Assembly: GCA_017428285.1 (NCBI GenBank)
Contig: JAFRRE010000012.1
Span: 1-15,741, forward strand
Direction: 5' to 3'
Length of the DNA: 15,741 nucleotides
DNA from: Bacteroidales bacterium
GTDB lineage: Bacteria; Bacteroidota; Bacteroidia; Bacteroidales; F082
A program made the translations under genes and the position numbers. The notes under the pieces were generated by a model. The model saw only the letters and a program-made list of their open reading frames with translations. It was not told the origin of the DNA and made no database searches. Shown here piece by piece: positions 13,599 through 15,741 of this stretch (position 1 is its first letter; every line of letters starts with the position of its first letter).

Positions 13599-15741
13599 CT
13601 ACAACTTGTTTTTCAATGCTTTACCCGTATACGATGCCTTGCACTTCACCAAGTCCTCGGGCGTGCCTTCGCAAACGATCTCGCCACCCTTGGCACCACT
13701 CTCCGGACCCAGGTCGATGACCCAATCCGCAGACTTGATGACCTCCAAGTTGTGCTCGATGATGATGACGCTGTGACCGTTGTCAATCAAGGCGTTGAAC
13801 GACTCCAGCAGCTTGTTCACATCGTGGAAATGCAGGCCCGTGGTCGGCTCGTCGAAGATGAACAGCGTGGGCTTCTCCACCTGTCCCTTGATGAGGAAAT
13901 AGGCCAACTTGACGCGTTGCGCCTCGCCGCCCGAAAGCGAACTCGACGACTGTCCGAGCTTCAGGTAGCCCAAACCGACTTCGCGCAAAGGCCTGAGCCT
14001 TGCCAAGATGCGTCCCACAACAGCCGAATTGCTTTCCGACGAGCCTTCGAAGAAGTCGATGGCCTCGTCGATACTCATGTTAAGGATGTCGGCGATGTGC
14101 TTGCCGTCGTATTTGATTTCCAGCACCTCCTCCTTGAAGCGCGTGCCGTGGCAGGCTTCGCAAGGCAGGTAGACGTCGGCCATGAACTGCATCTCGATTT
14201 TTTGCACGCCCTCGCCCTCACATTCCTCGCAGCGACCGCCCGGCACATTGAACGAGAAGAAGGCAGGCTTGATGCCACGCAGTTTGGCTAGTTTTTGCTC
14301 CGAGAATAGCGTCCGGATTTCATCGTAGGCCTTCAAATAAGTTGCTGGGTTGGAGCGTGTTGACTTGCCAATCGGGTTCTGGTCGATGAACTCGACGGCT
14401 TGGATGAGGCGCAGGTCGCCTTCCAAGGCACCATAGCTGCCGCATTTCTCGGCGTTCTCGCCCAGTTGCCGTTTCATGGCAGGGTAGAGCACATCCTTCA
14501 CCAAGGTCGACTTGCCCGAGCCGCTCACGCCCGTGATGACGGTCATCATGTTGAGCGGGAAGCGCACGGTAAGGTTCTTGAGGTTGTTCTGCGTCGCGCC
14601 CTTGATGACGATGGCGTTGGCGCTCTTGCGTCGGCGGGTGGGCACGGGGATGCTCATCTTGCCCGTAAGGTATTGCGTGGTGAGGCTCTTCACGCAATGA
14701 ACGAGGTCCTTGATTTCGCCCTCGAACACGACTTCGCCGCCAAAGGCTCCCGCCATCGGCCCGATGTCGATGATGTAGTCGGCGGCACGGATGATTTCCT
14801 CATCGTGTTCCACCACGATGACGGTATTGCCAATGTCGCGCAGGCGTTTCAGCACCTTGATGAGTTGCTCGGTGTCGCGGGAATGCAGGCCGATACTAGG
14901 CTCATCCAAGATATAAGTGGATCCGACCAGACTGCTGCCCAACGATGTCGCGAGGTTGATGCGCTGCGACTCGCCGCCCGAGAGAGTGTTGGAGAGTCGA
15001 TTTAGGGTGAGGTAACCCAAGCCCACCTCGATGATGAAGTCCAGGCGGTTGTTGATCTCCACCAGCAGGCGAGAGGCGATTTTGCTATCGGTCTCGTCGA
15101 GTTTGAGGTGGTCGAAGAAGACTTTAAGTTCGTCCAAGGGCATCAGCACGAGGTCGGTGATGCTCTTGCCGCCCACCTTAACATATTGCGCTTGTCGGCG
15201 CAGGCGCGTGCCGTGGCATTCGGGGCAGACTGTCTTGCCGCGGTAGCGCGACAGCATCACGCGGTATTGTATCTTATACGACTGTGTCTCAACATAGTTG
15301 AAGAAGTCCACGATGCCTTCGAAGTACTGGTTGCCGGTCCAAAGGAGGCTCACCTGTTCGTCGGTGAGTTCGTAGAACGGCTTGAAGATGGGGATGCCCA
15401 CCTTGTCGGCCACGCGGATGAGGGCGTCTTTCCACTCGCTCATCTTCTCGCCGCGCCAGCAGGCGATGGCGTTCTCATAGATCGACAGGCTCTTGTTGGG
15501 TACCACCAGGTCGGGGTCGATGCCGATTACGCTGCCGAAGCCTTGACAGGTGGGGCAGGCACCGTAGGGGTTGTTGAAGGCGAACATATTGGCCGTAGGT
15601 GGCTCGAAGGTGATGCCGTCGGCCTCGAAACGCGATGAGAAGTCGGCTTCCTTGCGCTCGCCGTCGAGTTCGCTGATCACCTGGCAGGTCTCCTTGCCCT
15701 CGTAGAAGGCGGTCTGCACCGAGTCGGAGATGCGCCCGATG
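13599..15741 (-). CDS. uvrA: UvrA excinuclease subunit, 5' end beyond window
   Basis: The C-terminal 713 residues of UvrA are visible; the N-terminal ~230 residues, with the first Walker A motif and probably most of the UvrB-binding domain, lie outside. Seen in order are CPTCQGFG, CPECHGTRL, the signature LSGGESQR (14961-14984) with YILDEPSIGLH of the first ATPase domain, then Walker A GVSGSGKST (near 14506-14531), the zinc module CEECEGEG with CEACHGTRF, and the second signature LSGGEAQR (13913-13936) with FIFDEPTTGLH. UvrA dimers scan DNA for bulky lesions and load UvrB in nucleotide excision repair. All key ATPase motifs in view are intact. A GTG at 15719 is not the start because homology continues to the window edge. 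The stop is followed at once by the large inverted repeat. Confidence 0.96.
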   Translation of the reverse strand, partial: IGRISDSVQTAFYEGKETCQVISELDGERKEADFSSRFEADGITFEPPTANMFAFNNPYGACPTCQGFGSVIGIDPDLVVPNKSLSIYENAIACWRGEKMSEWKDALIRVADKVGIPIFKPFYELTDEQVSLLWTGNQYFEGIVDFFNYVETQSYKIQYRVMLSRYRGKTVCPECHGTRLRRQAQYVKVGGKSITDLVLMPLDELKVFFDHLKLDETDSKIASRLLVEINNRLDFIIEVGLGYLTLNRLSNTLSGGESQRINLATSLGSSLVGSTYILDEPSIGLHSRDTEQLIKVLKRLRDIGNTVIVVEHDEEIIRAADYIIDIGPMAGAFGGEVVFEGEIKDLVHCVKSLTTQYLTGKMSIPVPTRRRKSANAIVIKGATQNNLKNLTVRFPLNMMTVITGVSGSGKSTLVKDVLYPAMKRQLGENAEKCGSYGALEGDLRLIQAVEFIDQNPIGKSTRSNPATYLKAYDEIRTLFSEQKLAKLRGIKPAFFSFNVPGGRCEECEGEGVQKIEMQFMADVYLPCEACHGTRFKEEVLEIKYDGKHIADILNMSIDEAIDFFEGSSESNSAVVGRILARLRPLREVGLGYLKLGQSSSSLSGGEAQRVKLAYFLIKGQVEKPTLFIFDEPTTGLHFHDVNKLLESFNALIDNGHSVIIIEHNLEVIKSADWVIDLGPESGAKGGEIVCEGTPEDLVKCKASYTGKALKNKL

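Noticed and set aside
13587..15638. Large plus-strand open frames opposite uvrA
   Set aside because: They are antisense to strongly conserved UvrA motifs and have the biased composition expected of shadow frames.

Overview
This window looks like a chromosomal segment of a Bacteroidales bacterium that has a type IX secretion system, such as Prevotellaceae or a relative. The evidence is: BACON domains; lipoproteins with short lipobox signals; a C-terminal sorting domain of the Por type on the M64 peptidase; several matches to the Bacteroidetes -7 promoter element TAnnTTTG; almost no Shine-Dalgarno sequences; and an AAA_14/DUF4143 ATPase of a kind common in this order. I cannot name the species.

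Layout. Bases 1-3131 (+) carry three related surface-protein genes: the 3' end of a lipoprotein with a single visible BACON domain, a full lipoprotein (carboxypeptidase-regulatory-like domain, three BACON domains, LamG domain), and a 5'-damaged chimera joining a DUF4424-like domain to a LamG domain. Strong intrinsic terminators follow the second and third. Bases 3329-6297 (+) hold a two-gene operon with a 4-base ATGA overlap: a secreted M64 (IgA-peptidase-family) metallopeptidase with a T9SS tail, and a GH29 alpha-L-fucosidase lipoprotein. Together they suggest attack on fucosylated host glycoproteins. A probably bidirectional terminator follows. Next come a uracil/hypoxanthine-DNA-glycosylase-superfamily gene (+) and a tail-to-tail, 8-base-overlapping sirtuin gene (-).

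Bases 7790-11409 (+) are the most novel part: a tightly packed three-gene operon transcribed divergently from the sirtuin. It encodes a 490-residue protein with an N-terminal macro-domain-like module and an unrecognised C-terminal two-thirds, a radical SAM enzyme with extra cysteines, and a HemN/HemW-like radical SAM enzyme. The genes overlap by 1 base and are separated by 3 bases, so they very probably form one pathway or complex. I do not recognise it as a named system.

Bases 11412-13479 show an insertion history. An AAA_14/DUF4143 ATPase gene (+) with three tandem 23-base repeats upstream sits between a 104-base fragment of a YbaK/ProX-type deacylase 3' end and the intact deacylase gene (-), giving ~89% identical direct repeats on both sides. 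Most differences between the copies are synonymous, which suggests the fragment came from a diverged homologue rather than from local decay. The window ends with a large imperfect hairpin built from shuffled 7-mers, next to the stop codon of a 5'-incomplete uvrA gene (-).
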